A stretch of DNA of 64,000 nt from CAWCQC01 sp963819905. GTDB taxonomy: Bacteria > Actinomycetota > Thermoleophilia > Gaiellales > Gaiellaceae. A program made the position numbers and the translations under genes. The stretch is taken from the NCBI GenBank assembly GCA_963819905.1, contig CAWFXP010000007.1, positions 1 through 64,000 on the forward strand, given 5' to 3'. Shown here in pieces: positions 9,038-17,771 of this stretch. The notes under the pieces were generated by a model that was not told the origin of the DNA, did not search any database, and saw only the letters and a program-made list of their open reading frames with translations. Numbering within the stretch: the stretch's first letter is position 1; each line of letters begins with the position of its first letter.

Positions 9038-10446
9038 AGGGCGGGTACTCGTCGCGCATCAGCGATGCGTAGGCCCACACGCGGTACGTCCAGCGGTTCA
9101 TGCCGATCACGAAGTCGAACATGCCCCGCGGGTAGCGGGCCGTGAAGAGAAGCGCGATCGCGGCGAAGAGAACCAGCACGCCGATCACGCCGCCGCCCAT
9201 GAAGGGCCAGCTCCAGTCGACGCTCCCGCCTCCCCACTCGCCCCAGCCCCAGCGGCTGAACCCCCAGCGTGCCGTTGAAGATGCCGACGATCAGGTACTG
9301 CGGAATCGCGAGCAGCCACCACTTGACGAGAACGAGCCCCCGCGAGAGCCGCTCCGGATACGCGACGTCGAGGGTCGCCGGGTAGTCGGGCTCCGGGCCG
9401 AGGCTGAACGGCGGGTAGCGGTCGGTGCCGAGCGCGCTGTACGAGTAGAAGGCCACCCGCCACGTCCAGCGGAGCACGCCGAGGTTGAAGTCGAAGACGC
9501 TCCTCGGGTAGCGCGCGGTGATGAGGATCGCGAAGAACGCGACCACTGTCATCACGAAGAACGCGATCCAGAGAAAGAACAGCACCAGGTAGTGAGGGAT
9601 CGCGAGGAGCCACTTGACCAGCCAGAGCCAGCGTCCGAGCTCCGGATCCAGCCGCCCTTCGAGCGAGACCGGATACGCGGGCTCGGACACCTCCGTAGCT
9701 ACGGCCTCGCCGCTCGCAGAGGACGGCGCGACCACGCCCGGCTCGACGCCGGGAGGCGGCTGGTCGGCGGGCCGCTCCCGCCTCGCGCCGAGGAAGATCA
9801 GCAGCCCGGCGATCGCAAGCAGCACCGCCCCACCGGCGAGGAGGCCGATCGTCACCGGGAGCACGAACCCCGCCTTCGCGCCGACGGTCATCGAGACCGC
9901 GACCCCCCGCGAGCCGTCCGCGTTCATCACCAGGAACGCCCAGTTCCCCTCGGTTACGTCCCAGTCGAGCGTCTGCTCGCCCGGGCCGGAGATCGATGCC
10001 GACCAGAAGCCCTGCTCGCCGGGCGCCGCCGGGACGCGGGTGCCGATCGTCCGCCGGTAGTCGACGTCCTCCGGCGAGTCGTTTCCGGTGAAGGTCACGT
10101 TCTGGACGCGGTCGTGGGCGACACCGCGAAGGTATGCGTCCACGGCGCGCTCGGGCGCGATGCCGATGAAGATGTCCTTCCCGTTCGCGGTCTCGCCGCG
10201 CAGTCGCACCTGACCGAGCCGCCCGTCGTCGAAGACGTCGTCCGGGATATCGCTGATCTCGATCCCTCCGGCGGTCAGCGCATAGGAATTCGTTGCGAGC
10301 CGGAGGACGCCGGACGTGTAGAAGCCCTGGTCGTCCCGCTTCGTCTCGTGCGCCCAGAGAAGGACGCCGCCACCGGCCAGCGCCGCAACCGCGAGCAACG
10401 CGAGCAGGCCGCCGACGACGATGAGGGCGATGCGTCCGGCGCGCAC
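9021..10446 (-). CDS. DUF4389 membrane protein, one frameshift
   Basis: About 474 residues after frame correction. An N-terminal membrane helix (ALIVVGGLLALLAVAALAGG) is followed by an extracytoplasmic domain to about residue 190, then another helix (VLPVTIGLLAGGAVLLAI). The C-terminal half carries two DUF4389-type repeats, each with a hydrophobic stretch, a TARYPR segment, FDFxxGxxRW and a YPPF motif. The second repeat is only recovered by removing one base from the C5 run at 9261-9265. Then TARYPRGMFDF and DEYPPFRLGR follow to a TGA at 9021-9023. Without the correction the frame reads on into unrelated sequence to 8938. Function of DUF4389 proteins is unknown. Confidence 0.75.
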
Positions 10447-10616
10447 GCAGGGACCCTAGCGTCGTTCTCGCCGGCTCGCCGCGCGAAGCCACGTCGACAT
10501 CCGAGGCGTTCGGCTCTCTGCTCGACCGCTGCCTCCGTGCATTCGTGACACGTCCGTCGCACTCTTGCCACAGCGCTGCGCGGGAGTTGCGCGTTTTCGG
10601 CCTCTAGCCTGGGGAC

Positions 10617-10895
10617 ATGGCGAAGATCACGACCCCGTGGGGGCCTGCAACGCTCGTCGAGGAGCTCTCGCTCCCCCAGGAGGCGGACGATCGCGAGTTC
10701 GCCTCGCTCGTCCAGCTGCTCGAAGGCGCCGACGGTCAGCAGCTGGTCCGCTTCGCCTACACGACCGACGGCTCGGTGCGTCGCGGTCCCGTGACCTTGC
10801 GCGTCACCGATCTCGAGCATCTGCGCGAGGGCCTCGCCGGTCGAAAGGGGCTCGCTCGGGCGCTCGGGCTTCGGCCGAGGCAGGCGAGGAGGTGA
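10617..10895 (+). CDS. Small hypothetical protein
   Basis: A 92-residue soluble protein starting MAKITTPWGPATLVEELS with a basic C-terminus (GLRPRQARR). It contains a central segment VRFAYTTDGSVRRGPVTLRV that looks like a small beta sheet. I do not recognise the family. It is divergent from the DUF4389 gene and convergent with the next small gene, so it is probably transcribed alone. The 170 bp between 10447 and 10616 presumably holds both promoters. Confidence 0.55.
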   Translation: MAKITTPWGPATLVEELSLPQEADDREFASLVQLLEGADGQQLVRFAYTTDGSVRRGPVTLRVTDLEHLREGLAGRKGLARALGLRPRQARR

Positions 10896-10911
10896 TGCCA
10901 CGCGGTGAGGA

Positions 10912-11181
10912 CTACCTGCAATAGCGGCAGGCGAGGCGGGCGAGATTGACGCTCCACCCGACGCCGAACACGTGCGGCGTGAAGAGGCGCTCGTCGGCCG
11001 GATTCCACCAGCGCTCGCGAATGCGGGCGAGCGTGGGGAGTCGCAGGTCGTACGGCACCACCCCGGCCAGCTCGCCGTGCCAGTCGCGGTCGGCGGCCGG
11101 CCGACGGAGCTCCTTGGCGACCGCGGCGCCGATCAGGGCCGTGCCGACCACGATGACGGCCCGTGCCGGACGGAAGCTCAT
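10912..11181 (-). CDS. DUF5808-like small membrane-anchored protein
   Basis: An 89-residue protein with an N-terminal hydrophobic segment (AVIVVGTALIGAAVA) and the C-terminal DUF5808-type motif DERLFTPHVFGVGWSVNLARL. In relatives this appears as a short Asp-x-Arg-Leu-Phe-x-Pro stretch followed by Gly-x-Gly-Trp-x-x-Asn. It lies 26 bp downstream of purQ in the same orientation and may be read through from the purine operon. There is no sign of a metabolic role and its function is unknown. Confidence 0.6.
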   Translation of the reverse strand: MSFRPARAVIVVGTALIGAAVAKELRRPAADRDWHGELAGVVPYDLRLPTLARIRERWWNPADERLFTPHVFGVGWSVNLARLACRYCR

Positions 11182-11207
11182 GCGATCTCCCTCGGCGGTC
11201 CGGCGTC

Positions 11208-11911
<704 letters not shown>

Positions 11912-11915
<4 letters not shown>

Positions 11916-12163
11916 ACCGATGCGAGCTCCTCGATCTCGATCTCGAAGCTCTCGATGAGCGGGTTGGCGAGGAGCCGGCGGCACATGTCGTCCACCAGCG
12001 CCCGGGCTTCGGCAGCCGAGCTCGCCTCCAGCTCGAGGTCGATGACCCGTCCGACGCGAGCGTCACGCACCGCGAACCCGAGGTGCTCGAGCGAGGAGCG
12101 CACCGCATCCCCCTGCGGGTCGAGGATGCCGGACTTCGGCCGGACCAGCACCGTGGCTCTCAC
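11912..12163 (-). CDS. purS: Phosphoribosylformylglycinamidine synthase, PurS subunit
   Basis: An 83-residue protein starting with GTG at 12163 (VRATVLVRPKSGILDPQGDA), typical of PurS. Its KxGxxDPQG opening and later DLELEA and CRRLLANPLIE segments are characteristic. PurS bridges the glutaminase PurQ and the synthetase PurL and helps channel ammonia. The GTG overlaps the purC stop (GTGA) and the stop overlaps purQ (ATGA). It shares an open frame with sequence upstream because purC is frameshifted, so it can be misread as the end of a much longer protein. Confidence 0.93.
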
Positions 12164-13024
12164 CGGAGCACCACCGAGGGATCCGCGACGTACGCCTCGA
12201 ACGCGATTCCCGTGATCCGCTCGAACGCCTCGACGTAGCGGGCGCGGGTGCCGGCGACGATGTCGTCCGGGAGCTCCGGGCCGGGATCGGTCTTGTCCCA
12301 GCCGAGCGTCTCTGCGTAGTCGCGCACGAACTGCTTGTCGAACGAAGGCTGTGAGCGTCCGGGCTCGTACTCGTCCGCCGGCCAGAAGCGGGAGGAGTCC
12401 GGGCGTCAGCGCCTCGTCGGCCAGAACGAGCTTGTCGTCGGCGTCCTGGCCGAACTCGAACTTCGTGTCGGCGAGGATGATGCCGTTCGCGCGGGCGTGC
12501 TCGGCGCCGTGCCGGTAGAGCGCGACGGCGATCCGCTCGACCTCGCGCAGCAGGTCTGCTCCCACGAGCTCGGCGGCCTGGTCGCGCGAGATGTTCTCGT
12601 CGTGGCCGCTCTGGGCCTTGGTCGCCGGCGTGAAGATGGGCTCCGGAAGCTCGTCCGACTCCCGCAGGCCCTGGGGCAGCGCATGACCGGACGTCGCGCC
12701 GGTCCGCTGGTAGTCCTTCCAGCCCGAGCCGGCCAGGTAGCCCCGGACGACGCATTCGATCGGCAGCATCCGAAGCCGGCGCGCCTCGGTCGAGCGCCCG
12801 TCGGGCCGCAGGGCAAGAAGGTGGTTGGGCACGAGCTCCCGCGTGCGCGCGAACCAGAAGCCCGACAGGCCGGTCAAGACGCGGCCCTTGTCCGGGATGG
12901 CCGTCGGCAGGACGACGTCGAACACCGAGATCCGGTCGCTGGCCACGAGGAGCAGGCGGTTCTCGTCGAGCTCGAACAGCTCGCGCACCTTGCCGCTTGC
13001 GACGTGAACGGCGGTTTCAGACAT
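12160..13024 (-). CDS. purC: SAICAR synthetase, one apparent frameshift
   Basis: PurC joins aspartate to CAIR in purine synthesis. It starts at ATG 13024 (MSETAVHVASGKVRELFEL, with the nucleotide loop) and shows LLVASDRISVFDVVLP, ECVVRGYLAGSGWKDY and ILADTKFEFG. At 12398-12402 an extra base (GTCCGGGC on the plus strand) breaks the frame. Removing it restores SRFWPADEY, GRSQPSFDKQFVRDY and a proper end at the TGA 12160-12162, giving about 287 residues, the usual length. As the gene is essential and otherwise perfect, this is almost surely a sequence error. The start overlaps the end of purB by 8 bp. Confidence 0.9.
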
Positions 13025-14342
13025 GAACAGGCTCTCCTCTCGCCGGGAGCGCAGCGAGGCGCTCGAACAGGACATCGACGTGTTGCAGGGCTGCGCGGAG
13101 ATCGAACGCGTTCGCAACAGCCTCCGATCCCAGATGGTCGGTGATCTCCGGGTCTGACTCGACGAGCCGGCGGAAGTCCAGCTCCTCCTCCCAGGCGCGC
13201 AACGCGTGCGCCTGAACGAGACGATACGCGTCGTCTCGCGTGAGCCCGGCGCCGACCAGCGCGAGCAGCACGGCCTGGCTGAAGACGAGACCGTGCGAGG
13301 CGTCGAGGTTTCGGCGCATCCGCTCCGCATCGACCACGAGCCCGTCGGCGAGCCAGGTGAAGCGGTCGAGCATGTAGTCGACCGCGAGGAACGCGTCGGG
13401 CAGGATCACGCGCTCGGCGCCGGAGTGGGAGATATCGCGTTCGTGCCACAGCGCGACGTTCTCGAGGGCGACGAGGGCGTCCGCGCGAACGACGCGGGCG
13501 AGCCCGCAGAGACGCTCGGCGACGATCGGGTTGCGCTTGTGGGGCATGGCCGACGAGCCCTTCTGGCCACGCCCGAAGGGCTCCATCACCTCGCCGACCT
13601 CCGTCCGGGCCAGATGGCGGATCTCGGTCGCGAAGCGCTCGATCGACGCGGCCAGGACGGCGAGCGCGCCGAGCAGCTCGGCGTGGCGGTCTCGCGGGAT
13701 CACCTGCGTCGCCGCCGGCTCACGCTCGAGCCCGAGCCGCTCACAGACGAGGCGCTCGACGTCGGGGTCGCCGCCGCCGTAGACGCCGACCGTTCCGGAC
13801 AACTTCCCGACCCGCAGCCCCTCGAGGGCGCGGGTCAGCCGCTCCCGGTCGCGCTCGAGCTCGAAGGCCCAGCCTGCGAGCTTGGCGCCGAACGTCGTCG
13901 CCTCGGCGTGGATGCCGTGCGTGCGCCCGACCATGGCCGTTCCGCGGTGCTCCTCGGCCCTGCGGATGACGGCGGCCAGGGCTGCGTCGACGCCCGCCAC
14001 GAGCAGAGCTCCCGCTTCGCGAAGCTGAAGCGCGAGCGCCGTGTCGAGCACGTCCGAGGACGTCAGCCCGTAGTGGAGCCAGCGGGCGGAGGGGCCGACC
14101 TGCTCGGCGACCGCGTCGACGAAGGCGGCCACGTCGTGGTGCGTGCGGGCCTCGATCTCGGCCACCTTCTCCGGCGACGGAGGAACGGCGCGCGCCCTCA
14201 GGTCGTCGGCCGCGTCGAGCGGGACGACGCCGAGCTCGGCCCAGGCGTCCGTCGCCGCAAGCTCGACCTCGAGCCAGCGCGCGAGCTTCGACTCCTCCGA
14301 CCAGATCGCCTTCATGGCCGGACGGGAGTAGCGCGGGATCAC
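13017..14342 (-). CDS. purB: Adenylosuccinate lyase
   Basis: A 441-residue fumarase/aspartase-superfamily enzyme that removes fumarate from SAICAR and from adenylosuccinate. It has the signature loop GSSAMPHKRNP near residue 265, the catalytic segment LTSSDVLDTALALQ near residue 95, and GRTHGIHAEATTFG with the His that acts in catalysis. N-terminal MIPRYSRPAMKAIWSEES is typical, with the short SRPxM motif. It is followed by purC with an 8-bp overlap and lies 42 bp downstream of purE. Length and motifs are intact. Confidence 0.96.
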   Translation of the reverse strand: MIPRYSRPAMKAIWSEESKLARWLEVELAATDAWAELGVVPLDAADDLRARAVPPSPEKVAEIEARTHHDVAAFVDAVAEQVGPSARWLHYGLTSSDVLDTALALQLREAGALLVAGVDAALAAVIRRAEEHRGTAMVGRTHGIHAEATTFGAKLAGWAFELERDRERLTRALEGLRVGKLSGTVGVYGGGDPDVERLVCERLGLEREPAATQVIPRDRHAELLGALAVLAASIERFATEIRHLARTEVGEVMEPFGRGQKGSSAMPHKRNPIVAERLCGLARVVRADALVALENVALWHERDISHSGAERVILPDAFLAVDYMLDRFTWLADGLVVDAERMRRNLDASHGLVFSQAVLLALVGAGLTRDDAYRLVQAHALRAWEEELDFRRLVESDPEITDHLGSEAVANAFDLRAALQHVDVLFERLAALPARGEPVHV

Positions 14343-14384
14343 TCCGACATTCTACGGGTGGCGCCCGCTGGGCCCGTCCGGGAG

Positions 14385-14885
14385 CTACGCGGTCGCGCTC
14401 GGCTGCTCGGGGTAGCCGCCGCCCTGCGCCAGGATCCTGGCCGCGAGCACGGCGGCGTTCTTCGAGCCGTTCACCGAGACGCACGCCACCGGCACCCCCG
14501 GCGGCATCTGCACGATCGAGAGAACCGCGTCGAGACCGCCCATGACGCTCTTCGACGACGTCAGCGGCACGCCGATCACGGGCAGATCGGTGTAGGCCGC
14601 GACGACTCCCGGGAGCGCCGCCGCCATGCCGGCGCCGGCGATGATCACGCGCACGCCCCGCATGGCCGCGGTGGACGCGTACTCGGCCACGCCGCGGGGG
14701 TCCCGGTGCGCGGAAAGCACGCGCAGCTCGTTCGAGATTCCCCGCGCGCTGAGCTCCTCCACGGCCGGCTCGATCGCCTCCCGGTCGGACTCCGAGCCGA
14801 TGAGGATGCCGACGAGCGGTCCCTGCTCCTGGAACTCCGCGAAGATCGTCTCTGCGGCGGGCGTGGGTTCGGGCTGCGTGCTCAT
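14385..14885 (-). CDS. purE: N5-carboxyaminoimidazole ribonucleotide mutase
   Basis: A 166-residue class I PurE that moves the carboxylate of N5-CAIR to give CAIR. It shows VGILIGSESDREAI, where most relatives have GSxSDW, the catalytic His in RVLSAHRDP, then IIAGAGMAAALPGVVAA and the GVPL(T)SS loop. The first roughly 20 residues are a weakly conserved extension. No purK is visible in the window. It lies 10 bp after purD in the same operon. The missing Trp after SD is a minor departure. Confidence 0.93.
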   Translation of the reverse strand: MSTQPEPTPAAETIFAEFQEQGPLVGILIGSESDREAIEPAVEELSARGISNELRVLSAHRDPRGVAEYASTAAMRGVRVIIAGAGMAAALPGVVAAYTDLPVIGVPLTSSKSVMGGLDAVLSIVQMPPGVPVACVSVNGSKNAAVLAARILAQGGGYPEQPSATA

Positions 14886-14895
14886 CCTGGCGCGG

Positions 14896-16113
14896 TCACG
14901 TCGGCGTCTCGACGGCTGCTGCGATGTCGCGCCGGTAGCAGGCGCCGGGGAAGTCTATGCGCTCCACGGCGGCGTAGGCTCGTTCACGCGCGGCTTCGCC
15001 GGTCGGGCCGAGCGCCGTCACCGCGAGGACGCGTCCCCCCGCGCTGCGGAGCGTGCCGTCGCGAAGCGCAGTGCCCGCGTGGAAGACGAATGCTCCGAGC
15101 GCCTCTGCGTCCTCGAGGCCCCGGATCTCGACGCCCACCTCGCTCGCGTCCGGGTACCCGCCCGAGGCCATCACCACCGTCACCGCGCAGTCCGGCGACA
15201 CGGTGACCTCGGCCTGTGCGAGATCGCCGGCGGCGGCCGCGGCGAGGGTCGCGAGCAGGTCGCCCTCGAGACGGGGAACGACGACCTGCGTTTCGGGGTC
15301 GCCGAAGCGGCAGTTGAACTCGAGGACTCTCGGCCCGTCCTCCGTGAGCATCAGTCCCGCGTAGAGCAGGCCCTGGAAGGGGGTGCCCCGCTTCGCGAGC
15401 TCGGCGAGCACCGGCCGGTGGATCGTATCCAGGAGCCTCTCCGCCTCGGGCGGCCCGAGGCCCGCGACCGGTGAGTACGCGCCCATGCCGCCGGTGTTCG
15501 GGCCGGCGTCGCCGTCGAGCAGCCGCTTGTAGTCCCGCGCCGCCGGCAGGGCGAGTGCCCGTTCGCCGTCGCAGATCGCGAAGAGGGAAGCCTCGGCGCC
15601 CTCGAGCAGCTCCTCGATGACGAGCTCCTCGCCGAGGGCCCTCGCCTTGGGGAGGGCGGCGTCGACGTCGGCCTGGTCGCGGCACACGAAGACGCCCTTG
15701 CCGGCCGCCAGACCGTCGTACTTCACGACGCACGGCGGGCGAGGCTCGTCGAGCGCCTCTGCGGTCGGCACGCCGGCCGCGTGCATGACCTCCTTGGCGA
15801 ACGCCTTCGAGCCTTCGATGCGGGCAGCCGCTTCGCTCGGCCCGAAGACGGACACTCCCGAGTGGCGAAGCGCGTCGGCCGCGCCGGCGACGAGCGGCGC
15901 CTCCGGCCCGACGACGGCCAGGTCGATGCGCAGAGCGCGGGCGAGCTCGACCAGCCCCTCCACGTCCTCGGCGCGAACCGGGTGGCAGCGGCCGTGCCGT
16001 GCGATGCCCGGGTTTCCCGGCGCAGCGTGGAGCTCGCCAAGCTCCGGGCTCGCGGCAAGCGAGCGGGCGAGCGCGTGCTCGCGGCCTCCGGATCCGACGA
16101 CGAGGACTCGCAT
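14896..16113 (-). CDS. purD: Phosphoribosylamine-glycine ligase
   Basis: A 405-residue ATP-grasp ligase making GAR from phosphoribosylamine and glycine. It starts MRVLVVGSGGREHALARSLA. Then come APGNPGIARHG, VVGPEAPLVAGAADALR, the ATP-grasp segments FAKEVMHAAGVPTAEA and PCVVKYDGLAAGKGVFVC, and NTGGMGAYSPV and EFNCRFGDPETQ near the C-terminus. It is the first clear gene of the purine operon. A small membrane protein lies 39 bp upstream in the same direction. Confidence 0.96.
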   Translation of the reverse strand: MRVLVVGSGGREHALARSLAASPELGELHAAPGNPGIARHGRCHPVRAEDVEGLVELARALRIDLAVVGPEAPLVAGAADALRHSGVSVFGPSEAAARIEGSKAFAKEVMHAAGVPTAEALDEPRPPCVVKYDGLAAGKGVFVCRDQADVDAALPKARALGEELVIEELLEGAEASLFAICDGERALALPAARDYKRLLDGDAGPNTGGMGAYSPVAGLGPPEAERLLDTIHRPVLAELAKRGTPFQGLLYAGLMLTEDGPRVLEFNCRFGDPETQVVVPRLEGDLLATLAAAAAGDLAQAEVTVSPDCAVTVVMASGGYPDASEVGVEIRGLEDAEALGAFVFHAGTALRDGTLRSAGGRVLAVTALGPTGEAARERAYAAVERIDFPGACYRRDIAAAVETPT

Positions 16114-16152
16114 CAGGGCGCGAGTCTACTCAGGCGGCAGTACGGCCAGATC

Positions 16153-16461
16153 TCAGTCCCCGGCGAACGCGACGAGCGCGTAGCCGACGGCGAGCACCGC
16201 CACCGCGGCCACCGAGGCTCCCGCGAGGACGAGGCGCAGGCGCCCTCGCAGCGCACCCGCCAGGAGCGCCGCCACGCCGAGGAGCGTGAGGGCGCACGAG
16301 CACCAGAACGCGGCCCTGGCCTCAGGATCGTCGGCCCGGCTCGCCCAGCGAGACGTTCCGTTGCCCAGGTACTCGTCGTCGCCGAGGACGTAGACGACCA
16401 ACGTCCCGAACACGGCGAGCGTCAGCAGCGCGAGAGCGATACCGAGCGCGCGGATGAGCAT
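16153..16461 (-). CDS. Small membrane protein, unknown
   Basis: A 102-residue protein with three likely membrane segments (LGIALALLTLAVFGTLVVYV, FWCSCALTLLGVAALLAGAL and LVLAGASVAAVAVLAVGYAL) and a short acidic loop between the first two. No family recognised. It lies between the Rieske oxygenase and purD, all on the minus strand, so it could be co-transcribed with purD. Confidence 0.6.
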   Translation of the reverse strand: MLIRALGIALALLTLAVFGTLVVYVLGDDEYLGNGTSRWASRADDPEARAAFWCSCALTLLGVAALLAGALRGRLRLVLAGASVAAVAVLAVGYALVAFAGD

Positions 16462-16508
16462 CCCCCGCCGCTGCGGGCTGCCAGGCGAGCCCCGCCGGCG
16501 CGTTGGCC

Positions 16509-17618
16509 TTACTCCGAGAGCGTCCGGTAGACGAGCTGCTGGAAGTGGTGGATGAGCTCCTCGCTGCCGAGGAGGAGGCGGCCCTGCGGAACCATGCCCG
16601 AGCGTAGCCCGCGCTGGACGGACTTGACGAGGCCGTCGTCCTCCTCGCCGACTTGCCGTGCGAAGGCCATCATCTCCTCGCGCAGGTCGGCCGGGACGTC
16701 CGGCGCGAAGAACTGATCCGAGAACCCGGCCATCGACTCCGGCCCGTCGGGAATCCAGGCGTCGAGCGACATGTTCGTGCGCCCCGGATCGATGTTGATC
16801 GTCAGGTTCGGCCAGACGAGGTGGTACTGGGACTCGTGCACCTCGCCGTGCGCGTCGTAGGCGACGCGCTTACGCGTGCCGTCGAGCGCCGAGGATCGGA
16901 CGGGGGCGCGCTGGCTCGACGTGTAGCGCTGGGTCGAGTACGCGTAGCTGTCGACGTCGACATCGATCATCGCGCTGAACCCGGGATGGGCGACCGGGCA
17001 GTGGTAGCACTCGAGGTAGTTCTCGATCGCGACCTTCCAGTTGGCCGCCAGCGTCCAGTCGCGCCTCCCGTGGAACTCGAGCGCAGCGAGCTCGACGCCG
17101 CTCTCGGCGACGATGGTGGGGAGCTCGCCGAGCACCTCGGCCAGCGGCGGGCCGTCGAGGTCGGGGTTGACGAAGACGAACGGCCCCCACGACTCGACCT
17201 GGACGGCCACGAGCGAGAGCTCGTCCCAGGGGAAATCGGGCTCACGGTCGGCGCGCGGAGCGTTTCGCAGGCAGCCGTCGAGCCCGTATGTCCAGGCGTG
17301 GTACGGGCACTGCAGCGTCCGCCGGTTGCCCTCGCCCGACGCGACCTCGTGCCCTCGATGCCGGCAGACGTTGACGTAGCCGCGGAGAACCTCCTCCTCG
17401 TCGCGGAGGACGACCACCGGAATGTGCCCCGTTCGGCTGACGAAGAAGTCCCCGGGCTTCGCGACCTGGGCGGCACGTCCGACGTACTGCCACGTGCGCG
17501 CGAAGATCCGCTCGCGCTCGAGGCGCATGACCGCCGGGTCGGTGTACCAGTCGGCGGGGAGGGTGTAGCCGCGCTCCAGGTCCTGCGCGAGGGTGGCCGG
17601 CGTCAGCTCGGTGTGCAT
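16509..17618 (-). CDS. Rieske non-heme iron oxygenase, alpha subunit
   Basis: A 369-residue ring-hydroxylating/N-demethylating oxygenase of the type that includes carnitine, choline and glycine-betaine monooxygenases. The Rieske [2Fe-2S] ligands are C-R-H in NVCRHRGHE and C-P-Y-H in LQCPYHAWTYG. The mononuclear iron site is in NWKVAIENYLECYHCPVAHPGF-like sequence (ENYLECYHC then H), with a C-terminal Asp ligand expected. The start ATG at 17618 faces the ligase operon. The shared 153-bp region contains a perfect palindrome. The divergent partner genes handle amine nitrogen, which favours an N-methyl or quaternary amine substrate, but that is inference. No reductase partner lies beside it. Confidence 0.85.
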   Translation of the reverse strand: MHTELTPATLAQDLERGYTLPADWYTDPAVMRLERERIFARTWQYVGRAAQVAKPGDFFVSRTGHIPVVVLRDEEEVLRGYVNVCRHRGHEVASGEGNRRTLQCPYHAWTYGLDGCLRNAPRADREPDFPWDELSLVAVQVESWGPFVFVNPDLDGPPLAEVLGELPTIVAESGVELAALEFHGRRDWTLAANWKVAIENYLECYHCPVAHPGFSAMIDVDVDSYAYSTQRYTSSQRAPVRSSALDGTRKRVAYDAHGEVHESQYHLVWPNLTINIDPGRTNMSLDAWIPDGPESMAGFSDQFFAPDVPADLREEMMAFARQVGEEDDGLVKSVQRGLRSGMVPQGRLLLGSEELIHHFQQLVYRTLSE

Positions 17619-17658
17619 GGAGGCATGCTATCGCTCCCGTTGCCCGCGGAGCCAGATT

Positions 17659-17673
17659 GGCAATAGTATTGCC
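17659..17673. promoter_or_regulatory. Perfect 15-bp palindrome in divergent promoter region
   Basis: GGCAATAGTATTGCC has 7-bp arms around one central base. It is AT-rich against a GC-rich background and sits 41 bp upstream of the Rieske start and about 98 bp upstream of the ligase start. A related half-site, ggcatta, follows at 17679. This is the form expected of an operator for a dimeric regulator controlling both directions. The regulator is unknown. The LuxR-type gene at 22830 is one candidate in the neighbourhood. Confidence 0.6.
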
Positions 17674-17771
17674 CTCTCGGCATTAGCCCTGACCATACGG
17701 CCCAGACGGGTTGACAGGACTCGCCGCCCCGCGTAGGAAGCGGCACGAGCATTGACCGAAGGAGGACGTGC

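Noticed and set aside
13206..15206. A 666-codon plus-strand frame opposite purB, purE and purD
   Set aside because: It lies antisense to three certain purine genes and has no recognisable motif.
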